The notes under the pieces are model-generated. The model worked only from the letters and a program-made list of their open reading frames with translations, was not told where the DNA came from and did no database searches. This document shows positions 16,586 to 25,413 of a DNA stretch of 64,000 nucleotides, one piece after another. Source of the DNA: Acinetobacter chinensis. Its GTDB lineage: Bacteria > Pseudomonadota > Gammaproteobacteria > Pseudomonadales > Moraxellaceae. Position 1 is the first letter of the stretch. The number at the start of each line of letters is the position of its first letter. The translations under genes and the position numbers were made by a program. The stretch lies in assembly GCF_002165375.2 (NCBI RefSeq), contig NZ_CP032134.1, positions 1,426,001 to 1,490,000 of the forward strand, given 5' to 3'.

Positions 16586-16625
16586 GATCGTACCACTCGC
16601 GTGATACTCATATAAGGCTCATCTC
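16562..16625 (-). ncRNA. Candidate minus-strand small RNA
   Basis: On the minus strand a TATACT box (16637-16632) is followed by about 18 bases, then a 7-bp hairpin GTATCAC-GCGA-GTGGTAC (16607-16590) whose loop is a GNRA tetraloop, then 4 bases later a terminator hairpin AGCCCC / GGGGCT (16585-16566) with a T5 tail. No minus-strand protein gene precedes it. This is the layout of a compact trans-acting small RNA of about 60-65 bases. A -35 box is not clear. Acinetobacter is known to carry several short C4-like RNAs; I cannot say whether this belongs to them. Confidence 0.55.
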
Positions 16626-17063
16626 ATACTGAGTATATTAAAGCACAATTGTTCCAGTAAGTCATCAGGAGCAGTTTTTCAGCAGGTGGTTTATTTAACT
16701 TCCTGCTGCATAATTTTGATCAGGCTGAGGATTTACGCTTAGAGAAAACGGATCTGATAATTATCTGGATTAAAAAACAACCAAAGTAACAGAACTGTAA
16801 TAAAGAAAAACATAATTATTTTGCATATATTATTTTTCACTTAATAATTCTAATTTTTTGGGGCGGTCTGAATTGTCCGATTTGCTCAGTCACAGCGTTA
16901 AAAGTGATCATAAATGTGATTTATTTTGCCTATTAAATAAAAAATGAGTTATTACATTAAATAACAATAAAAAAGCACGATTGCTTAACGCACTTATTAT
17001 GCTTAATAAGCGAACAATATAAATAATTAATTTAAAACAAATAAAGCAATGGATGGTTGAGTT

Positions 17064-19304
17064 ATGAGCAGTAAATATACATTACATGCCTTAAATCTGG
17101 CAGTCTGTGGAGTTTTATTGAGTGCCTGTGGTGGAGGGGGCGGCGGTGGTTCTGGTCAGGGAAATTCTGCTGCTGAAAATGGAAAAACTGAAAAAGAAAT
17201 GGTGGAAGTTTTATCTACGCGTCCTGATCTGGTCACAGACAATGATGTGCTGATAGCACTGGATCTGCCTGTTGATGTGGCTTCATCTGAGTATCAGGTC
17301 ATATTAAACGGTAAAGACATCACATCACTTTTTAATAATTCTGACAAAGCTGCTTTGCTTCAGGGGCTGAGGCAAGGGGACAATCAGCTGAATGTCAGTA
17401 CCGCTAAACACTTTCAGAATCTGGTGCTGACCAATCACAGTACAGATGGACCAGTTTTATCAGGACCTCAGTTAAATCCGTGGACATGTACAAATGGGTC
17501 AACGGATGCATCCTGCAATAAGCCAGTGCAGTACAATTATTACTATAAAGACAAGGTCGGTCTGATTCAGGAATACAATACTGCAAAACCGCCGGCAGCA
17601 GGTCTGATTGCTACGGCAACAACGGATGCAGGTGTAACGGTTCCTTTTATTATCCGCGAAGAAGTAGGTTATCAGAACCGTGATGAATACCGCTATGCGG
17701 TGCTTTTTGATCCATCTAGACCGTGGACAGCCCTGCAACCCCAGGCACAGTTCAATCATAAACTGGTGGTGACGCATGGTTCCAGCTGTGGAACAGATTA
17801 TCAAAGTGGAACATCTCCAACCGTGATTGCAACTTCTGCAGCTATTTTACCGGACATAACGGTAACTGCGCTGGGACGAGGCTTTGCTGTCATGTCTACA
17901 GCACTTTCCAACAGTGGACATAACTGTAATTTAGCTGTTCAGGCAGAATCACTGATCATGGCAAAAGAACGTTTTGTTGAGCAGTATGGAAAACTGCGAT
18001 ATACCATTGGGCAGGGCTGTTCAGGCGGTTCGCTGGCAGCTCAGTGGGTTGCAAATGCATATCCTGGAATTTATCAGGGAATATTACCGACCTGTTCATT
18101 CCCTGATGCCTGGAGCACAGCATCACAGTTTGCTGACTACCATCTGATGATCAATTATTTTTCAAAACCCTTACAGACCGGTGCGTTATGGGCTGAATGG
18201 GAAATTGCCCATGTTGAAGGACATGTATCTCAGTTAAACAGTTATATCAGTGAACTTGCACAGTTTGAAGTTGCCCGCCCTGATGGAGTATGTAATGGAA
18301 TTTCTGAAAGTCAGCGTTATCATCCTGTGAATCATCCTGCGGGTGTTCGCTGTTCCATTACAGATGCTGCCATCAATATGCTGGCGCCACGCCCAGAGCA
18401 GATCTGGTCGGACAATGAAAAAAGGCTCGGACGTGGTTTTGCAGGTTTACCGATCGACAATGTCGGAGTGCAGTACGGACTGGACAGTGTGATGAATGGC
18501 GTGATCAGTGCGGAAAAATTTGTACTGCTGAATGAGCGTCTGGGTGGAGTCAATATTGACATCAAAGATGTACCTCAGCGCCTGGAAGCAAACGAAGGTG
18601 CACTAAGAAATGCTTACCGTACCGGTCTGATCAATGTTGCCAATCACCTGGATAAAGTGGCAATTATTGACTGTCGTGGTCCAGATGAAGGTTTATTCCA
18701 TGATGCCTACAGAGCCTTTGCTGTACGGGCACGACTTGAAAAAGCACATGGAAATTATAACAACCATGTTATTTATGGTGGAATTCTGGCGCTGGTTGCA
18801 GATCCGAAGTGTCTGGAAGTCAGCTTTACCGATATGGACCGCTGGTTGGCTCAGGTGGAAAAGGATAACAGCGCAGTTCCTCTGGCTGAAAAGCTGACCA
18901 GAAATAAACCAGCCGATATAAAAGACTCGTGTATGAATGGAGTGGGTGGTATTGACCGTTCAAAACTGTGTTCAACCACACTGTTACCTGTTCATAGAAC
19001 CCCTCGGATGGTTGCAGGCGACAGCATGACGACCTATGCAAATAAATGTCAGTTGAAACCGCTCAATACCTCTGATTATGGCAATAAAGTCCGCTTTACA
19101 GATGCTCAGCTGCAACGTCTTAAAGCTGTTTTCCCTGATGGCGTTTGTGATTATACAAAAGCACCTGTTGGTTTCAGTCAGACTGAGGCATGGTTGAGTT
19201 ATCAGGATAGACAGGGGCGGGTTATTTATGGTGGGCAGCCATTGCCATCGGTGGGCAGTAAGTCTGCACGTGGCTGGGCTTCAGGAGCATTTCAGCTGTT
19301 TTGA
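17064..19304 (+). CDS. Large lipoprotein resembling the DUF6351 alpha/beta-hydrolase-like family
   Basis: 746 residues. Lipoprotein signal with lipobox LLSAC (Cys22) followed at once by seven glycines and SGQGN, a flexible tether seen in surface lipoproteins. The body contains LVVTHGSSCG, RGFAVMSTALSNSGHNC and the nucleophile-elbow-like GQGCSGGS, where Ser320 fits G-x-S-x-G of alpha/beta hydrolases. Many cysteines suggest several disulfides outside the cytoplasm. I recall this architecture as DUF6351; substrate unknown. It might degrade a polymer or ester at the surface. Monocistronic with a strong terminator. Confidence 0.75.
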   Translation: MSSKYTLHALNLAVCGVLLSACGGGGGGGSGQGNSAAENGKTEKEMVEVLSTRPDLVTDNDVLIALDLPVDVASSEYQVILNGKDITSLFNNSDKAALLQGLRQGDNQLNVSTAKHFQNLVLTNHSTDGPVLSGPQLNPWTCTNGSTDASCNKPVQYNYYYKDKVGLIQEYNTAKPPAAGLIATATTDAGVTVPFIIREEVGYQNRDEYRYAVLFDPSRPWTALQPQAQFNHKLVVTHGSSCGTDYQSGTSPTVIATSAAILPDITVTALGRGFAVMSTALSNSGHNCNLAVQAESLIMAKERFVEQYGKLRYTIGQGCSGGSLAAQWVANAYPGIYQGILPTCSFPDAWSTASQFADYHLMINYFSKPLQTGALWAEWEIAHVEGHVSQLNSYISELAQFEVARPDGVCNGISESQRYHPVNHPAGVRCSITDAAINMLAPRPEQIWSDNEKRLGRGFAGLPIDNVGVQYGLDSVMNGVISAEKFVLLNERLGGVNIDIKDVPQRLEANEGALRNAYRTGLINVANHLDKVAIIDCRGPDEGLFHDAYRAFAVRARLEKAHGNYNNHVIYGGILALVADPKCLEVSFTDMDRWLAQVEKDNSAVPLAEKLTRNKPADIKDSCMNGVGGIDRSKLCSTTLLPVHRTPRMVAGDSMTTYANKCQLKPLNTSDYGNKVRFTDAQLQRLKAVFPDGVCDYTKAPVGFSQTEAWLSYQDRQGRVIYGGQPLPSVGSKSARGWASGAFQLF

Positions 19305-19337
19305 AATATTTAAAGTTGATCTTTGACTGTTTAAAAT

Positions 19338-19370
19338 ATGAAAAAGGCTGATTGTTCAGCCTTTTTCATT
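19338..19370. terminator. Bidirectional terminator
   Basis: 12-bp stem GAAAAAGGCTGA / TCAGCCTTTTTC, loop TTGT. It lies between the converging DUF6351-like gene and the Lrp-type regulator gene and has A- and T-runs on both sides. Confidence 0.88.
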
Positions 19371-19447
19371 TATGTGTCTGTTGTCTTTGCACATGAAGTT
19401 TTCACATGATTCAGCAAGGGTATGGATAATCAAAGGAATAACCCGAT

Positions 19448-19933
19448 TCACTCTATCAGCAGCAGGTCAGCTGTGTTTGCCAGTTTCAGCGAACGCAGAG
19501 CAAAAATAGACCGGGTATGGCGTACAGCTTTCATTGAATAGAGGTTCTTTCTTAAAAAGCGTTCATAGTGTTCAGCATTTTTTACCGCTATTTTTACCAG
19601 ATAATCATAATCACCTGTGACCAGATGAGCCTCTACAACTTCAGGCATTTCTGCAAGGGCTTCACTGAACTGCTGTAAAATATCATCATCGTGTCTTTCC
19701 AGAGTGATTTCGATGAAAAACAGCTCATTGATACCAATGGCTTTAGGATTGATATTTGCGGTATAGCCTTCAATAATATTCAGATTTTCCAGACGCTTGA
19801 CCCGAGTCCAGCAGGGAGAAGAAGACAGCCCCACCAGATCTGCAAGCTGTGCAACGGTAAGACGACCATCCTTACGGAGTGCAGATAAAATTTTGCGGTC
19901 AATCTTATCTAATGTGTAGTGACTATCGTTCAT
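19448..19933 (-). CDS. Lrp/AsnC-family transcriptional regulator
   Basis: 161 residues: N-terminal winged helix-turn-helix (about 8-60, with DKIDRKILSALRKDGRLTVAQLA and SSSPCWTRVKRLE) and C-terminal RAM/AsnC ligand-binding domain (about 70-150, with EVVEAHLVTGDYDYLVKI). Such proteins sense amino acids and bind DNA as dimers or octamers. Its gene lies downstream of the aromatic amino-acid permease on the same strand, separated by two tandem stem-loops, so regulation of that permease is a natural guess. No strong ribosome binding site. Confidence 0.92.
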   Translation of the reverse strand: MNDSHYTLDKIDRKILSALRKDGRLTVAQLADLVGLSSSPCWTRVKRLENLNIIEGYTANINPKAIGINELFFIEITLERHDDDILQQFSEALAEMPEVVEAHLVTGDYDYLVKIAVKNAEHYERFLRKNLYSMKAVRHTRSIFALRSLKLANTADLLLIE

Positions 19934-20058
19934 AAGCTATACCACAGGAAAAAATTCCGAAAAGTAGTGAAGTTCTGAAATATTATTCCATAAACAAACA
20001 ACAATTCGTTTTATTACGGGAAACATTTTATTTTAAACCAAGTTAAAATAATCTTATT

Positions 20059-20092
20059 GAATCAAAGACATTTGGGAGACTGGCTTTGATTC
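20059..20092. repeat. Stem-loop 1 of a tandem pair between permease and Lrp gene
   Basis: Perfect 9-bp inverted repeat GAATCAAAG / CTTTGATTC with a 16-base loop. No T-tail on either strand. It ends two bases before the next, larger stem-loop. Confidence 0.6.
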
Positions 20093-20093
20093 T

Positions 20094-20140
20094 ATGGACA
20101 GCATCTTTAGCGGAAGGGTGCCATTAAAGATGCTGTCCAT
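20094..20140. repeat. Stem-loop 2: 16-bp perfect inverted repeat
   Basis: ATGGACAGCATCTTTA (20094-20109) and its exact reverse complement (20125-20140) around a 15-base loop. This is the longest clean hairpin in the window and has no T-run to make it an ordinary terminator. It ends 34 bases before the permease stop codon. Confidence 0.75.
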
Positions 20141-20173
20141 GCACTTATCTTAGACCTATAAATACAGCCACGA

Positions 20174-21541
20174 CTATTTTTCTGCAGCCGTTTTACCTTT
20201 TTTCTGTTTAAACCAGTAAGCCAGGCTTAAACACGCAATCCATACAGGAATCAGTATCACTGCAATCTGCATATCAGGTGTATTCCACATAATAACAAGA
20301 ATGCCGAGCATAAAGGCGACACAGATATAATTTGTCCACGGATAAGCAATTGCTGGAAACAGTGTCTTTTTATTTAAATTCAGCTGATGCCGCTTAAACT
20401 TAAGATGAGTCAGTGACAGCACCATCCAGTTAATCACAATTGCTGATACAACCAGGCTCATCAGCAGTTTGAAGGCTTTGTCCGGAAAGATATAATTCAG
20501 TACCACACAGATCAGTGTAATTGCAGCAGAACATAAAATTGCCGCATAAGGGATTCCACGTTTATTGATTCTGCTTAAAAATGCGGGTGCATTGCCTTGT
20601 TCTGCCAGCCCAAGCAGCATACGACTGGTGCCGTAACTGGTGCCGTTATAGACAGAAATGGCTGCCGTCAGTACCACAAAGTTTAAAACAGTGGCAACGC
20701 CCTGACTGCCCAGTGAGTCAAAAATCAGTACAAATGGGCTACCGCCTTCTGCAATCTGATTCCATGGAAATAAAGACAGCAGAATAAAAATAGTCAGCAC
20801 ATAAAACAGTAACACCCGATAGACAATCTGATTAACCGCTTTAGGAATGGTCTGAGTCGGATTCTTGGTTTCAGCTGCGGCTATACCAACGAGTTCAATC
20901 CCTCCGAAAGAAAACATGATAATGGCCATAGCCATCACCAGTCCAGAAAGACCATGTGGAAAAAATCCACCTAAAGCCCATAAGTTACTGACAGAAGCGG
21001 TTTCACCTGCCTGACCGTTGGCAAGTAACCAGGCACCAAATCCGATCATGCCGATAATGGCTGCAATTTTAACGATGGAAAACAGAAACTCCATTTCGCC
21101 AAAGACTTTCACATGCGTCAGATTAATGACATTGATCAGAATAAAAAATCCCAGTGCAGAAACCCAGGTCGGAATCTCAGGCCACCAGTAATGAATATAT
21201 AAACCGATTGCACTCAGTTCAGCCATACATACCAGCACATTCAGCACCCAGTAGTTCCAGCCCGACATAAAGCCGGCAAAGGGACTCCAGAATTTATAAG
21301 CAAAATAACTGAATGAACCACTGACAGGCTCTTCCACCACCATTTCACCGAGCTGGCGCATCATAAAAAATGCAATTAAACCGGCAATGGCATAACCTAA
21401 AATAACGGAAGGACCTGCCAGGTTAATGGTCTGAGAAATACCAAGGAACAATCCAGTTCCAATGGAACCACCTAAAGCAATAAGCTGAATATGACGGTTG
21501 CTCAGTCCATGTTTAAGCTGGCTGTTGTTGCGTGCTGACAT
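20174..21541 (-). CDS. aroP: Aromatic amino-acid permease (AAT family of APC transporters)
   Basis: 455 residues, about 12 membrane helices. The N-terminal KHGLSNRHIQLIALGGSIGTGLFLG and GYAIAGLIAFFMMRQLGEMVVEEP closely follow E. coli AroP, as do SGWNYWVLNVLV, NLTHVKVFGEMEF and HGLSGLVMAMAIIMFSFGGIELVGI. It should import Phe, Tyr or Trp with protons through the inner membrane; PheP or another family member cannot be excluded from sequence alone. The start ATG is at 21541. An 11-bp hairpin-like dyad lies 67 bases upstream, and an Lrp-type gene follows. Confidence 0.85.
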   Translation of the reverse strand: MSARNNSQLKHGLSNRHIQLIALGGSIGTGLFLGISQTINLAGPSVILGYAIAGLIAFFMMRQLGEMVVEEPVSGSFSYFAYKFWSPFAGFMSGWNYWVLNVLVCMAELSAIGLYIHYWWPEIPTWVSALGFFILINVINLTHVKVFGEMEFLFSIVKIAAIIGMIGFGAWLLANGQAGETASVSNLWALGGFFPHGLSGLVMAMAIIMFSFGGIELVGIAAAETKNPTQTIPKAVNQIVYRVLLFYVLTIFILLSLFPWNQIAEGGSPFVLIFDSLGSQGVATVLNFVVLTAAISVYNGTSYGTSRMLLGLAEQGNAPAFLSRINKRGIPYAAILCSAAITLICVVLNYIFPDKAFKLLMSLVVSAIVINWMVLSLTHLKFKRHQLNLNKKTLFPAIAYPWTNYICVAFMLGILVIMWNTPDMQIAVILIPVWIACLSLAYWFKQKKGKTAAEK

Positions 21542-21607
21542 TGAAAACCAATTCTGAAAGGGGAGATGAGAAGAAAGGAGGAATTATAATTATAATAAAA
21601 AATTATG

Positions 21608-21633
21608 ATTTCATAAAATTATTTTTATGAAAT
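21608..21633. promoter_or_regulatory. Operator-like dyad upstream of the permease
   Basis: Perfect 11-bp inverted repeat ATTTCATAAAA / TTTTATGAAAT with a TTAT centre. A second smaller dyad, GTAAAT-N6-ATTTAC (21689-21706), lies between the divergent genes; it is similar to a TyrR box but the spacing is off by two. Confidence 0.4.
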
Positions 21634-21812
21634 GTATGTTTATATAAAATGGATGGGCTGAATTTCTTTAAATAATCAGTATTTTATCGTAAATGTTATG
21701 ATTTACAGTGGGATTCCACCACTTTACCATTGAGTACAAATACCTGATTTCAGGGATATTCACAGGGATTCAAAAAAAATAAGATGCCATTTTCTGAAAT
21801 GGAATAACCATC

Positions 21813-22544
21813 ATGTATGTTTCAGAAGTTGTATTTGATTTAAAGAAAATATCCTTATTAAAACAAAACTGCGTATTTCAGGATATGCTGAAACTGGATA
21901 AGCAGATTTTTCCTGAAACGACAGATCAGAGCTTCATGGACTTTGTTTATGATCCCGCAGCAATTTCAGTTTATGTGATTCAGTATTTCTGCGAAGACAG
22001 GCTGATCGGGCAGAATATTATTCCGATTCTGAAGCTTGAAACAGAAACGGGTATGGTTCTGATTGTGTCATCACGTGCAGGTTTTCTGCCTGACTACAGA
22101 AAACTGGATCAGACACTGAATGGGGCTGTACGGCTCATTATGAACCATAGAATGAAATATCCATTTACGCCTTACTGGTTTGTTACGACACTGGCTCAAC
22201 CCAGACTGTATGGGCTGTTTGCTTCACGATCATCACATTTTTTTCCACGCAAAGATAAGAACAGCCCTAGGGAATACAGGGAAATGCTGAATTTTATTGC
22301 CCAAAGACAGCCTGATGTAGAACAGCGGGGCGAGGATATTTATATTCAGGACTGTAATTTACCGGTACCTTCTGCCGATGAGCTGATGCATTGCGGTATT
22401 GTTCCTGACAGTCACAGTGCTTTTTTTACGAAACATGCTCCAGACTGGTTTTATGGAAAGGGAATGATTTGTCTGTGTAAACTCGATGGCAGAACATTGA
22501 CAGAAACCGCAATGAATGTGTTTCTGGACAGACGCCTGAGCTGA
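21813..22544 (+). CDS. Protein of 243 residues, unknown function
   Basis: Cytoplasmic-looking protein without signal or membrane segments. The N-terminal half has alternating strands (AISVYVIQYFCEDRLIGQNIIPIL, then MVLIVSSRAGFLPDYR) that recall a GNAT-like acyltransferase fold, where a central beta-bulge precedes an acyl-CoA-binding loop, but the Q/RxxGxG/A motif is not clear. Start ATG has GGAATAAC upstream. Convergent with thiM. I do not assign a function. Confidence 0.7.
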   Translation: MYVSEVVFDLKKISLLKQNCVFQDMLKLDKQIFPETTDQSFMDFVYDPAAISVYVIQYFCEDRLIGQNIIPILKLETETGMVLIVSSRAGFLPDYRKLDQTLNGAVRLIMNHRMKYPFTPYWFVTTLAQPRLYGLFASRSSHFFPRKDKNSPREYREMLNFIAQRQPDVEQRGEDIYIQDCNLPVPSADELMHCGIVPDSHSAFFTKHAPDWFYGKGMICLCKLDGRTLTETAMNVFLDRRLS

Positions 22545-22588
22545 GTCCCAAAAGCCTGTTCAGAGCTGAAGCATCTTTTAAGGACTCA

Positions 22589-23452
22589 TCAGGATACCAG
22601 TTCGATATCCGCATATTGCTGAATCAGTTCAGCATTCATTCCGTTGATATAATCCATAAATGCAACATTGAAACTTCCAGTTTTTTGAGACGTTTCATAA
22701 GCCAGTTTGCCTGCTATGGCAAAATGGACATGCGCAGCAATGGTCGCAATCTCAACTGAAGTGATGGCGGTATAGGCTGCAATCAATGCCCCCAGTGCAC
22801 AGCCTGTAGCCGTTACTTTAGGCTGTAAATGTGAACCGCCATTAATTTTGATAATCTGCTCAGTACTTCTGCACAGTATATAATCGGATTCGCCAGAAAT
22901 TGCGATACATTCGGCATGGTTCAAAAGAACTTTTGCCTGGCTGTAGACTTCATTACTGCTGAGCGTGCTGTCCACACCTTTGCTGTTGACCTGATTCCCT
23001 GCCAGCGTACTGATTTCGGAAGCATTCCCACGAATAACGGCAGGTTTGTACTGTAAAACTTCATTGACCAGATCAGAACGCCATTTGAGTAAAGGGCTGT
23101 AACCTACAGGGTCAATAACCCAGGGCGTACCCGTCTGGTGAGCAGTACGTGCAGCAATGCGCATGGCCTCCATCTGTTCAGATGTCGGTGTGCCTGTATT
23201 CAGGCTGACGGCAGCAGCCACCTGTGCAAATGCTTCTGCTTCAAAAGGGTTATCAATCATGGCAGGAGATGCACCTGCTGCCAGTAAAATATTGGCAACA
23301 TAGTTGGCTGCAACAGAATTGGTTATACACTGCACTAAAGGCTGCTGAATCTGAAGCTGTCGCCATGCCTCTGTAACTTTTTGCAGTAAAGCATCGGGTT
23401 CTGTCACTAAGGTATCTGTCAGGATATTTTCTAAATGTTCAGGATGATTCAT
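22589..23452 (-). CDS. thiM: Hydroxyethylthiazole kinase
   Basis: Phosphorylates 4-methyl-5-hydroxyethylthiazole for thiamine salvage in the cytoplasm. 287 residues (family about 262-275). Visible: PLVQCITNSVAANYVANILLAAGASPAM near the N-terminus, the NTGTPT segment, VIDPVGY, PAVIRGNASEI and the C-terminal anion-hole-like TATGCALGALIAAY containing the catalytic Cys region. It starts 8 bases after the stop of the zinc-ribbon gene, so the two are likely one operon. ThiD and ThiE partners are not in this window. Confidence 0.95.
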   Translation of the reverse strand: MNHPEHLENILTDTLVTEPDALLQKVTEAWRQLQIQQPLVQCITNSVAANYVANILLAAGASPAMIDNPFEAEAFAQVAAAVSLNTGTPTSEQMEAMRIAARTAHQTGTPWVIDPVGYSPLLKWRSDLVNEVLQYKPAVIRGNASEISTLAGNQVNSKGVDSTLSSNEVYSQAKVLLNHAECIAISGESDYILCRSTEQIIKINGGSHLQPKVTATGCALGALIAAYTAITSVEIATIAAHVHFAIAGKLAYETSQKTGSFNVAFMDYINGMNAELIQQYADIELVS

Positions 23453-23460
23453 GTGCAGAC

Positions 23461-24633
23461 CTATCGTGTAAAATAATGATCCTGCTGTTTACAGGTTCTG
23501 CAGAACAGCGAAATATGGTTATGTGCATCATATTCAATATCAAGTTCATCTGAACCACAATGCATACAGCGTTTCAGTGCATAGAACTTAAGCCGTGGTT
23601 CTATTTTTTCCCAGATTTTCCAGACGGGCTGTACAAAAATCATTTCATCATAGCCCAGAAATCTGAAGAACAGGATTTCTGCCATACCACTGAATGGAAT
23701 CTGCGGAGGGTGAGGCAAGGTTGTCGTGATCCATTTTTCCTGCAGTCCACGTTCACGGTATTGTTCCACTGTTTTTTTCAGCAGATTGGTATTGATGAAT
23801 TTTTCGTTACGGAGCTGCAGAAGTTTTTTGGAATGCAGATAATCCAGAGCGGTCTGAACCAGATAGAAAATCTGTCCACAGGCAAGGCTGTCCAGCAGGC
23901 GGTAACACAAGGCTTTAAAGCTGTTGTTTCCAGAAATCTGTACCTGCCATAAGCGACAGTAGTACTGCATGAACTGAACAATTTTTTCATACAGCAGTTC
24001 ATAAATCGCATCTTTTACTTCATCGGCACTTTTAAAGGGAATGCCCTGTGACAGATTTTCGTAAAACCATTGTCTTAAGCGGAAGGTGATGCTGTATAGA
24101 CTCGGTTCTGAATAACCATCGAGACGTACATTAATATAGTACTGACCCGCCGTGTCAGCAGAATCTCTTGAGATCAGTATCTGCTGGTCGAGCATCTGAT
24201 TGATCAGTCTTTTCTGATACTGATAGTTGGGAGAAAAAGGAACGTATTTAATCTTTTCCCAGTCAATGTATTCATGGTGATGTGAACTTTCAGAAACCTG
24301 ATCATCCAGTATGGAAAGTAAAAACAGTTTTTGAATAAAACTGAGCTGATTGAGTTTATGCTCAACCATGTCTTTATCTTTACCTTTGTTTTTCAGGTTG
24401 TAGCTTTCTTTGGACAGCGCTTCCTTGATGAGTTTGCGTTTATTTTTCTCACAGCTTTCGCAATGGCAGCTCTGTTTCTGATCTGCATAAATACGGTGTT
24501 CACAGTAACTGCATTCATGAAAATTCAGTTCGCGGTCGTATTGTTCTGCTTCAATCCAGTACATCGAACCTTTACATAATGGGCAAAATGCACTTTCATC
24601 GAGCTGTTTTTGCAGAATATGTAATGGAAGCAT
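23461..24633 (-). CDS. Zinc-ribbon-containing protein, unknown function
   Basis: 390 residues from the ATG at 24633 (AGGA upstream; a longer in-frame start at 24768 runs through a terminator and is rejected). The N-terminus carries CPLCKGSMYW and then CSYCEHR and CHCESCEKN, two zinc-ribbon-like clusters; the C-terminus has CMHCGSDELDIEY and CRTCKQQ, a third. The middle (about 90-330) is helical and has no recognised domain. This could be a nucleic-acid or transcription-associated protein. It is followed within 8 bases by thiM, which is an unexpected partner. Confidence 0.75.
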   Translation of the reverse strand: MLPLHILQKQLDESAFCPLCKGSMYWIEAEQYDRELNFHECSYCEHRIYADQKQSCHCESCEKNKRKLIKEALSKESYNLKNKGKDKDMVEHKLNQLSFIQKLFLLSILDDQVSESSHHHEYIDWEKIKYVPFSPNYQYQKRLINQMLDQQILISRDSADTAGQYYINVRLDGYSEPSLYSITFRLRQWFYENLSQGIPFKSADEVKDAIYELLYEKIVQFMQYYCRLWQVQISGNNSFKALCYRLLDSLACGQIFYLVQTALDYLHSKKLLQLRNEKFINTNLLKKTVEQYRERGLQEKWITTTLPHPPQIPFSGMAEILFFRFLGYDEMIFVQPVWKIWEKIEPRLKFYALKRCMHCGSDELDIEYDAHNHISLFCRTCKQQDHYFTR

Positions 24634-24713
24634 GGAGCTTTTTCCTGAAAAATCTGAAGCACAGGATTGATTATACACATGTCTGCCATGATAAATGCAG
24701 TGGTATTGAAATA

Positions 24714-24737
24714 TGAAAAGAGCAGCCTGAGCTGCTC
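24714..24737 (-). terminator. Minus-strand rho-independent terminator
   Basis: On the minus strand, GAGCAGC / GCTGCTC pair around a 4-base loop and run into TTTTC. It ends the small gene at 24765-25028 and separates it from the zinc-ribbon gene. Confidence 0.75.
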
Positions 24738-24764
24738 GTGTAGATGAAGAATAAATGAGCTGAA

Positions 24765-25028
24765 TCAATAGGCGGCAGGACAGGGTAATGATTCATCCTC
24801 CAGTCCATCATGTTTTGCATTGAGTAGAGCACGGACTTTTTTCTGAAGAATTTTTCTGGAACCGAGTGTGTCATAACTGTTCAGAATGGCACTGACTTCA
24901 CCAGGTTTCATTGGAATTCCTTCGCAGCTCATAAAAAGTGCAATCACTTTGTGATCAATGTTTGCTGCATCCAGTGCTTTCATGGTCCTGATGTTTTCAA
25001 CACGGACGATATGTTCTTTTAAATACAT
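24765..25028 (-). CDS. Small protein, unknown
   Basis: 87 residues from the ATG at 25028, selected because GAGGTG lies 7 bases upstream (the ATG at 25040 overlaps that site). Predicted soluble and mixed helical: MYLKEHIVRVENIRTMKALD, then HKVIALFMSCEGIPMKPGEV, which has the look of a helix-turn-helix-like bundle. The C-terminus ends LPCPAAY. Its own terminator follows. Family not recognised. Confidence 0.6.
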   Translation of the reverse strand: MYLKEHIVRVENIRTMKALDAANIDHKVIALFMSCEGIPMKPGEVSAILNSYDTLGSRKILQKKVRALLNAKHDGLEDESLPCPAAY

Positions 25029-25413
25029 GCTGCACCTCATTTATATAGGTAGATTTTTATAGTGCGCTTTGCACAGAAGATAACAAGCAAAAAATGTGCT
25101 CAAAATGTATCTGTTTTGAAGAAAAATTTTTAAATCTGTACAGCAACAATGCCAAACAGATATCAATCAAGAGCTTATTTTTTCGGTTCAGTACATATAG
25201 CCTGCTTAATCATTCATTTATCAATATCGCTTTAAGTATTGTGCAAATATTCATCTGCCTGAGTGGTTTTTTACAGGCATGGATTGAAAACCGTTGCATA
25301 AAGACCCATATTGAAAGGTAAAGCAACAGAACAGACAAATTGTGGAATCTGATCTTTGATCGGTTCATTTCACAACACTCAGTCTGCGTCAGACGGAAGA
25401 ATCAGGACATTAT
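25029..25413. other. Intergenic region upstream of pepN
   Basis: 385 bases between divergent genes. A 75-codon plus-strand frame (25094-25321) is rich in Cys, Phe and Ile and lacks a ribosome binding site, so it is not called. The pepN promoter should lie in the right-hand 100 bases; I see no clear operator. Confidence 0.5.

Larger units (their letters stand above)
16527..17063. other. Intergenic region between AAA+ gene and lipoprotein gene
   Basis: About 540 AT-rich bases. The left part carries a candidate minus-strand small RNA (16562-16625); the right part must hold the promoter for the lipoprotein at 17064. The middle (16650-16860) shows nothing I can name. Confidence 0.5.

Noticed and set aside
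21689..21706. TyrR box
   Set aside because: The half-sites are GTAAA and TTTAC but the spacer is 8 where the consensus needs 6, so it is not annotated as a TyrR site.
25094..25321. 75-codon plus-strand frame upstream of pepN
   Set aside because: Cys/Phe/Ile-rich, no ribosome binding site, no protein-like pattern; likely chance reading of an AT-rich gap.
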